This document shows positions 11,128-20,985 of a DNA stretch of 64,000 bases, piece by piece (positions within the stretch are counted from its first letter, which is position 1; the number at the start of each line of letters is the position of its first letter). Under the pieces are notes generated by a model, which made no database searches, was not told where the DNA came from, and saw only the letters and a program-made list of their open reading frames with translations. The stretch is from Pomphorhynchus laevis (Eukaryota; Acanthocephala; Palaeacanthocephala; Echinorhynchida; Pomphorhynchidae), in the NCBI GenBank assembly GCA_012934845.2, contig WNNJ02002048.1, positions 1 to 64,000 of the forward strand, given 5' to 3'. Made by a program: the position numbers and the translations under genes.

Positions 11128-14100
11128 AATGACGGCTGCGTTGACGATGCGTTGTAGGGGAAGAAGAGTGGATTTAGGTGAGTTGGAAAATAGACTAAGA
11201 CAATAATCGAGTCTAGAAAAAAGAAGATATTAGAGTCATACAAGAAGGGAAATCATTCAATCTACGAACTTGAAGGAGGTTGCGGAGTATCAAGGTAGAT
11301 GAGCGTACTTTATCTCTAACGAAAGGTTTAAGTGAAAGTCGGTTGTCAAAATGGAAGCCTAGGAAAACGAGATTATCAACGATAGGAATAATTGTAGAAT
11401 TTAATGATACGGAGGGAGGTTCAAAGCCGAGGCGTTGAGGTAGGATCCACATAATTTTGGATTTATCAGAATTCAGAGAAAGGCGAATGGAAGAAAGATG
11501 ATTGGAAATTGAGACAAGACAGTCGGAAGCAGAAACACTAAGATCGTGAATACGATAAACAGGTGCATGAGCATAGATGAGAATATCATCGGCATATTGC
11601 ATAACAGGAAGTTAAATTTATGAGAAATCGAAGACAAATCACCGAGAAGAAGAGAGAACAGCATAGCGGCTAATACTGAGCCTTATGGAACACCGGACGG
11701 AATGGACGAAGGATGGGAGAGAGAAGAGTTAGAATATACGCGAAATGTACGGTTTGATAGATATGAAGAAAACCATGAAACAGTGGGTAGAGTGAAGCCA
11801 TAATCATAACGAAGGCGATGGAGAAGAATCGAGTGATCGACGATGTCAAAAGCAGACGATAGATCAAGAGAAACTATGACACTACATAATTTATGATCGC
11901 GCGATATGAGTAAGTCGTTATAAACTTTAAGACATGCAATTTCGGTAGAGTAATTAGAGCGAAAAGCGGCTTCGAAGGGAGGAAATAAGTTAGAGGAATA
12001 GAGATATGTATTAACTTGCTTAAGAAAGAGACGCTCAAGGAGTTTAGAGAGGGTTGGGAAAGTGAAATAGGACGGTACGAAGATGGTAGTGAGGAGTCGA
12101 GAGATTGCTTTTTGATGAGAGGACGAACAGTGGCGCATTTCCAGATGGAAGGAAATGTACGGCTACGGATGGACGAGTTGAACAATGTGGTTAGGAAGGG
12201 TAAGATATAGGAGCAGATATTTTTAAGCAAGTGAGTGGAAATTGGGTCAGAAGGAGAGGTTTTATTAGGTAATGACAGCAGAACCGAAGAAACTTCATCA
12301 GACGAAACGGGAAGAAGGTGGAATAGTTCTGGGAGGGAAGTATTTAAAGAGAAGAGTGGGTACAAGGGGTCTACGGGTAGTAGGGAAAGTAAATTAGATA
12401 GCTTAGTTTGTAGATAAGAAGAAAATTCATCAGGATTTATATTACAAGGGGTAGATGATCGTGAAAGAATTGAGTTTAAGATTTTCCATTGAGATTTTGA
12501 GTTGGCCGAGGACTAAAGTTGATTTCGCCAAACCAGGGTACGCTTAGTACGTATAAGAATATGATGTGAACGGCGTAGAAAAAAGTAGGAATCACGGAGA
12601 TTTGGAGGGAGTGAGTTGGGAAAACGTTTAAGAAAGCGATTATACACACGAAAAGAGTGACGGAGTCGACGCTTAGAAAGACTACAGTCAGAATCGAACC
12701 AGGGAGCATGGCGCAAGCGCTGGGAACGTCGAAGTCGACTAGGCAGAAGGTTATTGAGGATCAACTTAAGTTCAGAATCAAACAGAATGCAGAGATCATC
12801 GGGAGAGAGATAGTTAAGAGGAAGTGAAAAGAGTGAAGAATTGAGTAAGGCTGTGCAGAGAACAGGGATATCGAGAAGCTTCCAGGGTCGACTTGGTGTA
12901 GATAAAGGTAAAGGCGGGGAAGGAGGATGGGGACGAGTTAGAGTAAGTGACAAGGAAATGATCGGACAAACCAGGATCAGTAATTGACAAGGAAGTATAG
13001 TCATTGAAGCAGATAGGGATAGCAATGATGTCGAGAGCACCGCCGAGAATTTGAGTTGGGCTTGTTGAAAGTAATTTATAGTTAAAATCAGAAAAAAGAT
13101 TAGTTAAAGTGATAGAGTCAGCCGGGCGATCAAGACGATTGTTAAAGTCACCGAGAACAAAAGGAGTATAAGACAATGAACAGTGAGACATAAGATCTGC
13201 AAGGTCGTTAAAGAAGATACGTGATAGGGCAACTGAACCTGGACGGTATACAATCACAAGTTCCAGAGGGAAAGGCGTTGATAATCTGCATATGAGTAAT
13301 TCGAACGAAGGGTAACGGATGTTAACGTTGATTTTACGTAAAGACATTGGGTGACGAGCAATGGCAACAATACCGCCATGGTTAATAGCAGTAGATGTAT
13401 GAGATGTAATTTGACGAGCTGATTCAACTAGAGAACAACCAGAGCGACATAGACGACGAATAGCAAGCTCGTCGGAGTCAGAGTGCCAGGATTCGGTAAT
13501 GCAGAGAATATCGATAGATAATTGATCGAAGATATCGAGAAGCATATCAGCTTTATGAAGAATGGAGCGAGTATTGAATAGACTAAGACGAAAAGTATGC
13601 TTAGGAGCGAGATCGACTAGCGAAGAAGACAAGGGGGAGAGATGGAACGCCATCGAATTTTTGGCCTTGTGTGAAGAACGTGAAAATTTCCGTTGATTTT
13701 CCGTATAGATAAGGATGACTCGCCGTTTGTTTCACGTCGATGTTTTTCAATGCGAGCTAAATTGAGCTGGGCAATATCAGAAGCGGAGCGGTTAGGAAAG
13801 ATACGGCAAGTAGAGGAAGTGGTAAGAAGTTTAAAACGTTGGGAGAGTACCGAAGAGGCATGTGAACTATGTCGGAAAACGATTTTTAAAAGTGGAGAAC
13901 TGAGGTGATTGGATTTAGTGGATTTGTTTAAACGAATAAAGGATACAGGAGCGATATTATTGAAGAGTGATGGGTTATCATCAGGTAGAATGGTTGCTAG
14001 GATAGACCTGAAATCAGATACATCATCATCGAGGCGAGATTGTGGAGAAGCAGATTCGGAAAGCTTAAGGTTTGATATGATTATACAGCGATCGCGCGAA

Positions 14101-14612
14101 GGAAAACGATTTCGTGGAAGTGGTGGACGGACAGAGCTGGTAGGAGTCGAGGCAGATGAGCAGATAGAAGTGGAAATGATAGGGGTGCTTAATAAAGAAT
14201 TAATATTGGTTGGAGCAAGTGTGACAGGAGCGGGGTGTTGAATCGGTTGATCAGAGATGTGATTGGATATGATTTTAAATGAAGGATGTAAATTATTTGG
14301 AAGTGTTACGTGGGAGGTAGAGTAAGGAGAGTTAAAATAGGTTGGGGCATGAGTGACAGGAATGGAGTGTTGAATTAGTTGATCGGAAATGTTACTGGAA
14401 ATGATTTTGATGGAAGGGTGTAAATTATTGAGAGGTAATACAGGAGAAGTCGTGTAAGGAGTACGTGAGGAGAATAAAGAAGTTTGAGATTTATTTAGAT
14501 TGGGGAAGAATAGGAAAGAGGAGGTACGAGATGAAAAGCTTTACCGTTAGCATTGTTAGAATGAGAAAGATTAATGGAAGTTTGGTACGTAGTTGAACGA
14601 GGAGTGTGTGAG
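11128..14612 (-). mobile_element. LINE-A copy 2, truncated at both ends
   Basis: Runs from the C-terminal two thirds of ORF1 (about 14,612 to 13,617) through ORF2 endonuclease (13,653-12,814 open, with LFNTRS, ITESW, VYRPGS, GDFN, SDHF) into RT (SSAFDIVDHSIL, QYADDILIYAHAP). ORF2 is broken by several frameshifts and carries an in-frame TAG at 12,513-12,515. It stops abruptly at 11,128 inside the RT C-terminal region and lacks the tail hairpin, so the 3' end was lost secondarily. Over most of its length it is very similar to the copy at 16,661-20,985. The 5' edge at about 14,612 lies against a LINE-C element. Confidence 0.95.
12814..13653 (-). CDS. LINE-A copy 2 ORF2, endonuclease part
   Basis: 279-codon frame opening with MAFHLSPLSSSL at the conserved ORF2 start. 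It carries the APE-type endonuclease: N of LFNTRS near residue 27, E of ITESW near 54, VYRPGS near 135, GDFN near 168, GGALDIIA near 206 and a terminal region where the frame is lost near 12,950. The catalytic residues visible in the better copy at 17,995 are mostly present. The enzyme nicks target DNA to prime reverse transcription. As an isolated, frameshifted gene it is unlikely to be active. Confidence 0.85.
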   Translation of the reverse strand: MAFHLSPLSSSLVDLAPKHTFRLSLFNTRSILHKADMLLDIFDQLSIDILCITESWHSDSDELAIRRLCRSGCSLVESARQITSHTSTAINHGGIVAIARHPMSLRKINVNIRYPSFELLICRLSTPFPLELVIVYRPGSVALSRIFFNDLADLMSHCSLSYTPFVLGDFNNRLDRPADSITLTNLFSDFNYKLLSTSPTQILGGALDIIAIPICFNDYTSLSITDPGLSDHFLVTYSNSSPSSFPAFTFIYTKSTLEASRYPCSLHSLTQFFTLFTSS

Positions 14613-14615
14613 ACA

Positions 14616-14859
14616 TAATATTTTTTGATTTTTCAAACGCGTTTAAATGAGTTGATCATGACCTGCTTCTTATGAAACTGACAAACACAGGACTTCCTAT
14701 TGCTCTTGTTAATTGGATCATGGCCTTTCTGCATCAACAAGGCTTCAGAGTGCTTGTTGATAATACACTATCGTCGGTTAGGCCTTTCACATTGGTGTTC
14801 CTCATGGATCTGTTTTAGGTCCACTGTTATTCAGTATATATGTAATTGATTAACCTGTA
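14616..14859 (+). mobile_element. LINE-C element, 5' part (RT), interrupted
   Basis: Plus-strand RT remnant: FDFSNAFK..VDHDLLLMKL, GLPIALVNW and a decayed motif 4 (VPHGSVLGPLLF is recognisable only across frame changes). It continues after a nested LINE-A fragment at 15,137. The clade resembles CR1-like elements such as the one at 33,075-34,895. Confidence 0.8.
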
Positions 14860-15136
14860 ACCATTTTTTAATAATAATACAATAATTTATTTAACGTGGC
14901 AAATGCGTGCAAAATGCACGCTTACATGACCACTAACAAACAAAAAAAAGAACATCAAAGGTCACAGGTAATTAGTTAATTGTTGAAAAAGAATTGGATT
15001 TGGCGTTTGAAGTACGGCATAGATGTTGATTGGCGGATATGAATAGGCAGTTGATTCTACAAGAGAGGAGCAGCCACAACGAATGAGCGGAAGCCAAAAG
15101 AGGTAGAGTAGATTGGGATTTCTAAAAGAAGGGAAA
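14860..15136 (-). mobile_element. LINE-A copy 3, short 3' end nested in LINE-C
   Basis: Minus-strand 3' terminus of LINE-A: the region equivalent to ...NYSTSFGLRSF through the tail, with hairpin (14,905-14,921) and TTTGCCACGTTAAATAAATTATTGTATTATT. It is most like the 3' end of the copy ending at 26,852, so the two define a subgroup. It interrupts the RT of the surrounding LINE-C and is therefore younger than it. Confidence 0.93.
14905..14921 (-). other. LINE-A 3' tail hairpin
   Basis: Read on the minus strand, GCGTGCA, TTT loop, TGCACGC: a perfect 7-bp stem, followed by the conserved ATTTGCCACGTTAAA. Confidence 0.85.
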
Positions 15137-16080
15137 ATTTGCTCGTCAGTGCTATTGTATGCTGATACTTAAAGATTTGGAGAAGTGTTTACTCGAGTAA
15201 TGATATTAGCATTTTACAGAGAGATATTGATAGGGTCGAGTTATGGGTGGCGAGCAACAAGCTTGTGATTAATGTCACCAAATACAAACACATGCGTTTT
15301 CTGGGTAGAGTTGTAAAATCTCCGTCAGCAGTTCAATACACTTATTGTAGTCGTGAAATATATAGTGTTGTAAGCCATAAGGATTTGGGAGTGTTGATTG
15401 ACCACAACCTGAGAACTGCCCAACATAATGCTTTTGCATGTGCCAACGCTAATAAAATGGTAGGGGTCATTAGGCGCACATTCTTAGCTCTTGATCCGGT
15501 TGCTCTTCGGCCTCTAATTTTGACTCACGTTCTGAGCCGGTTGTCGTATGCGGCCCCTTGTATATACCCATGCACAGTTGGGGAACACTTGATCTCTGAG
15601 TGCTTCGTCGTGCAACAAAGTTGGCGCCGATCTTGGCGCAAATGCCCTATGAGTGTTGTTTGCAATGTCTTCGGCTTGAGACCGTTTCTTGGACCCGTCA
15701 GTATATCGATATGTATATGTTGTGGCAAGCTCTTCATTCTTCAAATCATCCTCTTCGGATGTGTTTACAACTGCGACAGTCAGCATTCCTTCGCGGACAC
15801 AGTTTGACTTTGAGCCGGAATTTAGTGAAAAAGTCCCGGTGTATACAATTTCAACTAAGAGTAGTTGGACTTTTAGACAAACTGGGTGGAGGGACTGTTT
15901 GGAGCAGTGGTACATCAGCATTCAAGTCCGGATTACGGATGGATCCTGCTACGCGGAAGGAAGTGTTCCCCTATAGATGTGAACAGTTTTTATGATTTTG
16001 TTGATTTTTATTTCATGTGAACCGGCTATTTAAGCCCCTGCTTGTAAGCCTTTGAAACAATAATATTATCAAAATAGGTA
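15137..16080 (+). mobile_element. LINE-C element, 3' part
   Basis: Resumes the RT: LLYAD... near 15,150, then an open 186-codon frame (15,247-15,807) with WVASNKLVINVTKYKHMRFL, HKDLGVLIDHNL and the thumb region. It ends with a UTR (accggctatttaagcccctgc) and a tail ...GAAACAATAATATTATCAAAATAG that resembles the tail of the related element at 34,880. Several small frame breaks are present. The large minus-strand frame over 15,514-15,921 is only its shadow. Confidence 0.85.
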
Positions 16081-16289
16081 GGTATATAAAATTTAACCAA
16101 GCTTTCTTTTACAATTTATATAAAAACGTATTCACTATATTATATCACTATATCTCTGAATTATATATTTTAATATATATTAAAATATGTAATAAATTAT
16201 TATATATATCCTCTATTTTCCTTTCTTCTCAGCGACTTGTATGTTATAACTCGTGACTATAACTTTCATATGATGATGTATACTGATAA

Positions 16290-16550
16290 CATTATTACAA
16301 GCAAGCATTGGTTACAAAGCCGTTTCGCTCGATCACAAAAAACATCATTATATACACCAAAATCAACATAAAAATATCAATAAAAGCGGTAATATTCATT
16401 ATTTCCGCCGTTAATCGTCCAATCCATGAGAGCAGTCTTGAATGTTTTAACGTATGTGGCCATCACGATTTCCGACGGTAGTTGATTCCAAGCATTTGTA
16501 CAATGATGAGACAATCGATCCAACCTTAAAAAAATTTGGTTTCTGATAAA
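16290..16550 (-). mobile_element. LINE-C 3' end fragment
   Basis: On the minus strand it reads ...NAWNQLPSEIVMATYVKTFK..., the typical last stretch of a CR1-like ORF2, then a 3' UTR. The same peptide is found on the plus strand at 23,100-23,180. It is 5'-truncated and lies immediately before the tandem repeat that precedes LINE-A copy 4. Confidence 0.85.
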
Positions 16551-16556
16551 CATACA

Positions 16557-16660
16557 TTCCAGATTATTCCTGTCATTTCCAGATTATTCCTGTCAGTTCC
16601 AGATTATTCCTGTCAGTTCCAGATTATTCCTGTCAGTTCCAGATTATTCCTGTCAGTTCC
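16557..16660 (+). repeat. Five 20-bp tandem units at the LINE-A 5' end
   Basis: Five head-to-tail units of agattattcctgtcagttcc (16,561-16,660; the first unit differs at one base), directly followed by CGCTCGCTACGCTCGCGGATTG and, 45 nt later, the ORF1 ATG. A single similar unit precedes the 5' end of LINE-B copy 5 near 39,882. They may be 5' UTR monomers of the element (compare the promoter monomers known in some mammalian L1 families) or a local expansion at the insertion site. Confidence 0.85.
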
Positions 16661-16705
16661 GCTCGCTACGCTCGCGGATTGAGCTCAATCTATCGATAAA
16701 AGGTC

Positions 16706-18031
16706 ATGCCTAAAAAAGCGCGATCTCAGATCCCTGTTCCTGATCAACAATCTTCCACATCTAAATGCAATGATGGTTATACCAGCTTTGAAGTTGGATG
16801 CGATTCCAAAGATTGCGATGTATGGACACTTGTTCGTGTTAAAATATCCGACCACTCAGTGTATAAACTTAAACATTTCACTTGCGGTTTCTGTACATCA
16901 GTACGACTACTACAGTTATCCTGCTCATCTACTCCTGTATCACACACGACCACTCAAACCAATGCTGTTTTAGATGTTTCCCTCGCATCAACACCTGACT
17001 TCGCATCATATAATCCCATTATTAAACCTACTCTCTCACACACTCCTCGTTCAACTACGTACCAAACTTCCATTAATCTTTCTCATTCTAACAATGCTAA
17101 CGGCAAAGCTTTTCATCTCGTACCTCCTCTTTCCTATTCCTCCCCCAATCTAAATAAATCTCAAACTTCTTTATTCTCCTCACGTACTCCTTACTCGACT
17201 TCTCCTGTATTACCTCTCAATAATTTACACCCTTCCATCAAAATCATTTCCAGTAACATTTCCGATCAACTAATTCAACACTCCATTCCTGTCACTCATG
17301 CCCCAACCTATTTTAATTCTCCTTACTCTACCTCCCACGTAACACTTCCAAATAATTTACATCCTTCATTTAAAATCATATCCAATCACATCTCTGATCA
17401 ACCGATTCAACACCCCGCTCCTGTCACACTTGCTCCAACCAATATTAATTCTTTATCAAGCACCCCTGTCATTTCCACTTCTATCTGCTCATCTACCTCG
17501 ACTCCAACCAGCTCTGTCCGTCCACCACTTCCACGAAATCGTTTTCCTTCGCGCGATCGCTGTATAATCATATCAAACTTAAAGCTTTCCGAATCTGCTT
17601 CTCCACAATCTCGCCTCGATGATGATGTATCTGCTTTCAGGTCTATCCTAGCAACCATTCTTCCTGATGATAACCCATCACTCTTCAATAATATCGCTCC
17701 TGTATCCTTTATTCGTTTAAACAAATCCACTAAATCAAATCATCTCAGTCCTCCACTCTTAAAAATCGTTTTCCGACATAGTTCACATGCCTCTTCGGTA
17801 CTCTCCCAACGTTTTAAACTTCTTACCACTTCATCTACTTGCCGTATCTTTCCTGACCGCTCCCCTTCTGATATTGCCCAGCTCAATTTAGCTCGCATTG
17901 AAAAACATCGACGTGAAACAAACGGCGAGTCATCCTTATCTATACGTAAAATCAACGGAAATTTTCACGTTCTTCACACAAGGCCAAAAATTCGATGGCG
18001 TCCCATCTCTACCCCTTGTCTTCTTCGCTAG
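16706..18031 (+). CDS. LINE-A ORF1, nucleic-acid-binding protein
   Basis: 441 codons. N-terminus with cysteines at 21, 32, 37, 60 and 63 around CDVWTLVRVKI and FTCGFC, a PHD-like zinc finger of the kind described in CR1-like ORF1 proteins. A long Ser/Pro/Thr-rich low-complexity middle follows (about 70-265). From about 270 an RRM-like domain starts (RDRCIIISNL, PVSFIRLNK, LLKIVFRH), then a basic C-terminal domain (RIEKHRRETNGESSLSIRKINGNFHV) as in L1/L2-type ORF1 proteins. It should bind the LINE RNA and package it with ORF2 protein. ATG 16,706 is the first in frame. The frame is intact and ends 37 nt inside ORF2. Confidence 0.93.
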   Translation: MPKKARSQIPVPDQQSSTSKCNDGYTSFEVGCDSKDCDVWTLVRVKISDHSVYKLKHFTCGFCTSVRLLQLSCSSTPVSHTTTQTNAVLDVSLASTPDFASYNPIIKPTLSHTPRSTTYQTSINLSHSNNANGKAFHLVPPLSYSSPNLNKSQTSLFSSRTPYSTSPVLPLNNLHPSIKIISSNISDQLIQHSIPVTHAPTYFNSPYSTSHVTLPNNLHPSFKIISNHISDQPIQHPAPVTLAPTNINSLSSTPVISTSICSSTSTPTSSVRPPLPRNRFPSRDRCIIISNLKLSESASPQSRLDDDVSAFRSILATILPDDNPSLFNNIAPVSFIRLNKSTKSNHLSPPLLKIVFRHSSHASSVLSQRFKLLTTSSTCRIFPDRSPSDIAQLNLARIEKHRRETNGESSLSIRKINGNFHVLHTRPKIRWRPISTPCLLR

Positions 18032-20904
18032 TCGATCTCGCTCCTAAGCATACTTTTCGTCTTAGTCTATTCAATACTCGCTCCATTCTTCATAAAGCTG
18101 ATATGCTTCTCGATATCTTCGATCAATTATCTATCGATATTCTCTGCATTACCGAATCCTGGCACACTGACTCCAACGATCTTGCTATTCGTCGTCTATG
18201 TCGCTCTGGTTGTTCTCTAGTTGAATCAGCTCGTCAAATTACATCTCATACATCTACTGCGTCTAACCATGGCGGTATTGTTGCCATTGCTCGTCACCCA
18301 ATGTCTTTACGTAAAATCAACGTTAACATCCGTTACACCTCGTTCGAATTACTCATATGCAGATTATCAACGCCTTTCCCTCTGGAACTTGTGATTGTAT
18401 ACCGTCCAGGTTCAGTTGCCCCATCACGTATCTTCTTTAACGACCTTGCAGATCTAATGTCTCACTGTTCATTGTCTTATACTCCTTCTTTTGTTCTCGG
18501 TGACTTTAACATTCGTCTTGATCGCCCGTCTGACTCTGACTCTATCACTTTAACTAATCTTTTTTCTGATTTTAACTATAAATTACTTTCAACAAGCCCA
18601 ACTCATATTCTCGGCGGTGCTCTCGACATCATTGCTGTTCCTAACTGCTTCAATGACTATACCTCCTTGTCAATTACTGATCCTGGTTTGTCCGATCATT
18701 TCCTTGTCACTCTTACTCTTACTCGTCCCCATCCTCCTTCTCCGCCTTTACCATTATCTACACCAAGTCGACCCTGGAAGCTTCTCGATATCCCTATTCT
18801 CTGCACATCCTTACTCAATTCTTCACTCTTTTCACTTCCTCTTAACTATCTCTCTCCCGATGATCTCTGCATTCTGTTTGATTCTGAACTTACGTCGATC
18901 CTCAATAACCTTCTACCTAGTCGACTTCGACGTTCCCAGCGCTTGCGCCATGCTCCCTGGTTCGATTCTGACTGTAGTCTTTCTAAGCGTCGACTCCGTC
19001 ACTCTTTTCGTGTGTATAATCGCTTTCTTAAACGTTTTCCCAACTCACTCCCTCCAAATCTCCGTGATTCCTACTTTTTTCTACGCCGTTCACATCATAT
19101 TCTTATACGTACTAAGCGTACCCTGGTTTGGCGAAATCAACTTTAGTCCTCGGCCAACTCAAAATCTCAATGGAAAATCTTAAACTCAATTCTTTCACGA
19201 TCCTCTACCCCTTGTAATATAAATCCTGATGAATTTTCTTCTTATCTACAAACTAAGCTATCTAATTTACTTTCCCTACTACCCGTAGACCCCTTGTACC
19301 CACTCTTCTCTTTAAATACTTTCCTCCCAGAACTATTCCACCTTCTTCCCGTTTCGTCTGATGAAGTTTCTTCGGTTCTGCTGTCATTACCTAATAAAAC
19401 CTCTCCTTCTGACCCAATTTCCACTCACTTGCTTAAAAATATCTGCTCCTATATCTTACCCTTCCTAACCACATTGTTCAACTCGTCCATCCGTAGCCGT
19501 ACATTTCCTTCCATCTGGAAATGCGCCACTGTTCGTCCTATCATCAAAAAGCAATCTCTCAACTCTTCACTACCATCTTCGTACCGTCCAATCTCACTTC
19601 TCCCAACCCTCTCTAAACTCCTTGAGCGTCTCGTTCTTAAGCAAGTTAATACATATCTCTATTCCTCTAACTTATTTCCTCCCTTCCAAGCCGCTTTTCG
19701 CTCTAATTACTCTACCGAAATTGCATGTCTTAAAGTTTATAACGACTTACTCATATCGCGCGATCATAAATTATGTAGTGTCATAGTTTCTCTTGATCTA
19801 TCGTCTGCTTTTGACATCGTCGATCACTCGATTCTTCTCCATCGCCTTCGTCATGATTATGGCTTCTCTTTACCCACTGTATCATGGTTTTCTTCATATC
19901 TATCAAACCGTACATTTCGCGTATATTCTAACTCTTCTCTCTCCCATCCTTCGTCCATTCCGTCCGGTGTTCCGCAAGGCTCCGTATTAGGCCCTATACT
20001 TTTCTCTCTTCTTCTTGGTGATTTGTCTTCGATTTCTCATAAATTTAACTTCAATGTTATGCAATATGCTGATGACATTCTCATCTATGCTCATGCACCT
20101 GTTTATCGTATTCGCGATCTTAGTGTTTCTGCTTCCGACTGTCTTGTCTCAATTTCCAATCATCTTTCTTCCCTTCGCCTTTCTCTGAATCCTGATAAAT
20201 CCAAAATTATGTGGATCCTACCTCGACGCCTCGGCTTCGAACCTCCCTCCGTATCATTAAATTCTACAATTCTTCCTATCGTTGATAATCTCGTTTTCCT
20301 AGGCTTCCATTTTGACAACCGACTTTCACTTAAACCTTTCGTTAGAGATAAAGTACGCTCATCTACCTTGATACTCCGCAACCTCCGTCAAGTTCGTAGA
20401 TTGATCGATTTCCCTTCTTGTATGACTCTCATATCATCTCTCCTTTTTTCTAGACTCGATTATTGTCTTAGTCTATTTTCCAACTCACCTAAATCCACTC
20501 TTCTTCCCCTACAACGCATCGTCAACGCAGCTGTCCGAATTCTCCTCCGTCTTCGTCGTTTTGATCACACATCCTACCATCTTGCTTCTCTCGATTTGCC
20601 TACAATTTATTGTCGTGTTCAAATTCGTCTTCTTATCGTTGCTTTCCGCCTTGTAACTTTTCATACCCCTTCATTTCTCAACCTTCCTTTTCTTGATAAT
20701 TCCCGTCCTGTTTACTGTTCCTTGCGTTCCTGTAATTCCCTTCTTTTACATGTCCCAAACTACTCTACCTCCTTTGGACTCCGCTCCTTCCTGGTGGCTG
20801 CTCCTCTATCGTGGAATCATCTGCCCATTCATATACGCCAATCAACTTCCCTGCAGTGCTTCAAACGACAAATCCGATCCCATCTGAACAATTTAACTGC
20901 TTGA
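17995..20904 (+). CDS. LINE-A ORF2, endonuclease plus reverse transcriptase
   Basis: 970 codons in one frame apart from a TAG at 19,144-19,146. APE endonuclease with N27 (LFNTRS), E54 (ITESW), Y136 (VYRPGS), GDFN 169-172, D211 (GGALDII), SDH 233-235. A linker follows, then the RT: FRSNYSTEIACLK, LDLSSAFDIVDHSIL, SGVPQGSVLGP, QYADDILIYAHAP near residue 690, and LVFLGFHFDNR. The C-terminal domain has NYSTSFGLRSFLVAAPLSWN. The start ATGGCG lies within CCAAAAATTCGATGG, conserved across copies. The TAG lies in the linker between the two enzymes at a position where LINE-B has a sense codon, and the same TAG is in copies 2 and 6. If it is decoded as stop, only the endonuclease is made; otherwise the element looks competent. 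Confidence 0.95.
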
Positions 20905-20933
20905 CTTTCTCATTTTTGTTTGTGGACTTGTAA

Positions 20934-20950
20934 GCGTACAGCTTGTACGC
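20934..20950 (+). other. LINE-A 3' tail hairpin
   Basis: Perfect 6-bp stem GCGTAC/GTACGC, loop AGCTT, followed by ATTTGCCACATTAAATAAA. The fifth pair is A-T here but G-C in other copies, i.e. both sides changed together. Confidence 0.88.
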
Positions 20951-20985
20951 ATTTGCCACATTAAATAAATTTGTATTATTATAGT

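Larger units (their letters stand above)
16661..20985 (+). mobile_element. LINE-A copy 4, near full length
   Basis: The best-preserved element in the window: short 5' UTR, ORF1 (16,706-18,031), ORF2 (17,995-20,904) overlapping it by 37 nt, a short 3' UTR, tail hairpin at 20,934-20,950 and a TA-rich end (ATTAAATAAATTTGTATTATTATAG). The only ORF damage I find is one in-frame TAG in ORF2 at 19,144. A PHD-like finger in ORF1, an APE endonuclease, the RT type and a 3' hairpin are known for CR1/L2-group LINEs, so I place it there. No clear target-site duplication is visible. Confidence 0.96.

Noticed and set aside
12016-12417. Plus-strand open frames over LINE-A copy 2 (and the same at 28,209-28,610, 27,475-27,696, 20,160-20,381)
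   Set aside because: They are antisense shadows of the LINE reverse transcriptase; the Glu/Arg-rich composition mirrors the Ser/Leu-rich sense frame.
15514-15921. 135-codon minus-strand frame
   Set aside because: Overlaps the plus-strand LINE-C RT frame that carries real RT motifs; no motif of its own.
16557-16660. Regular repeats reminiscent of a CRISPR array
   Set aside because: The 20-bp units are directly adjacent with no spacers, and the genome is eukaryotic.
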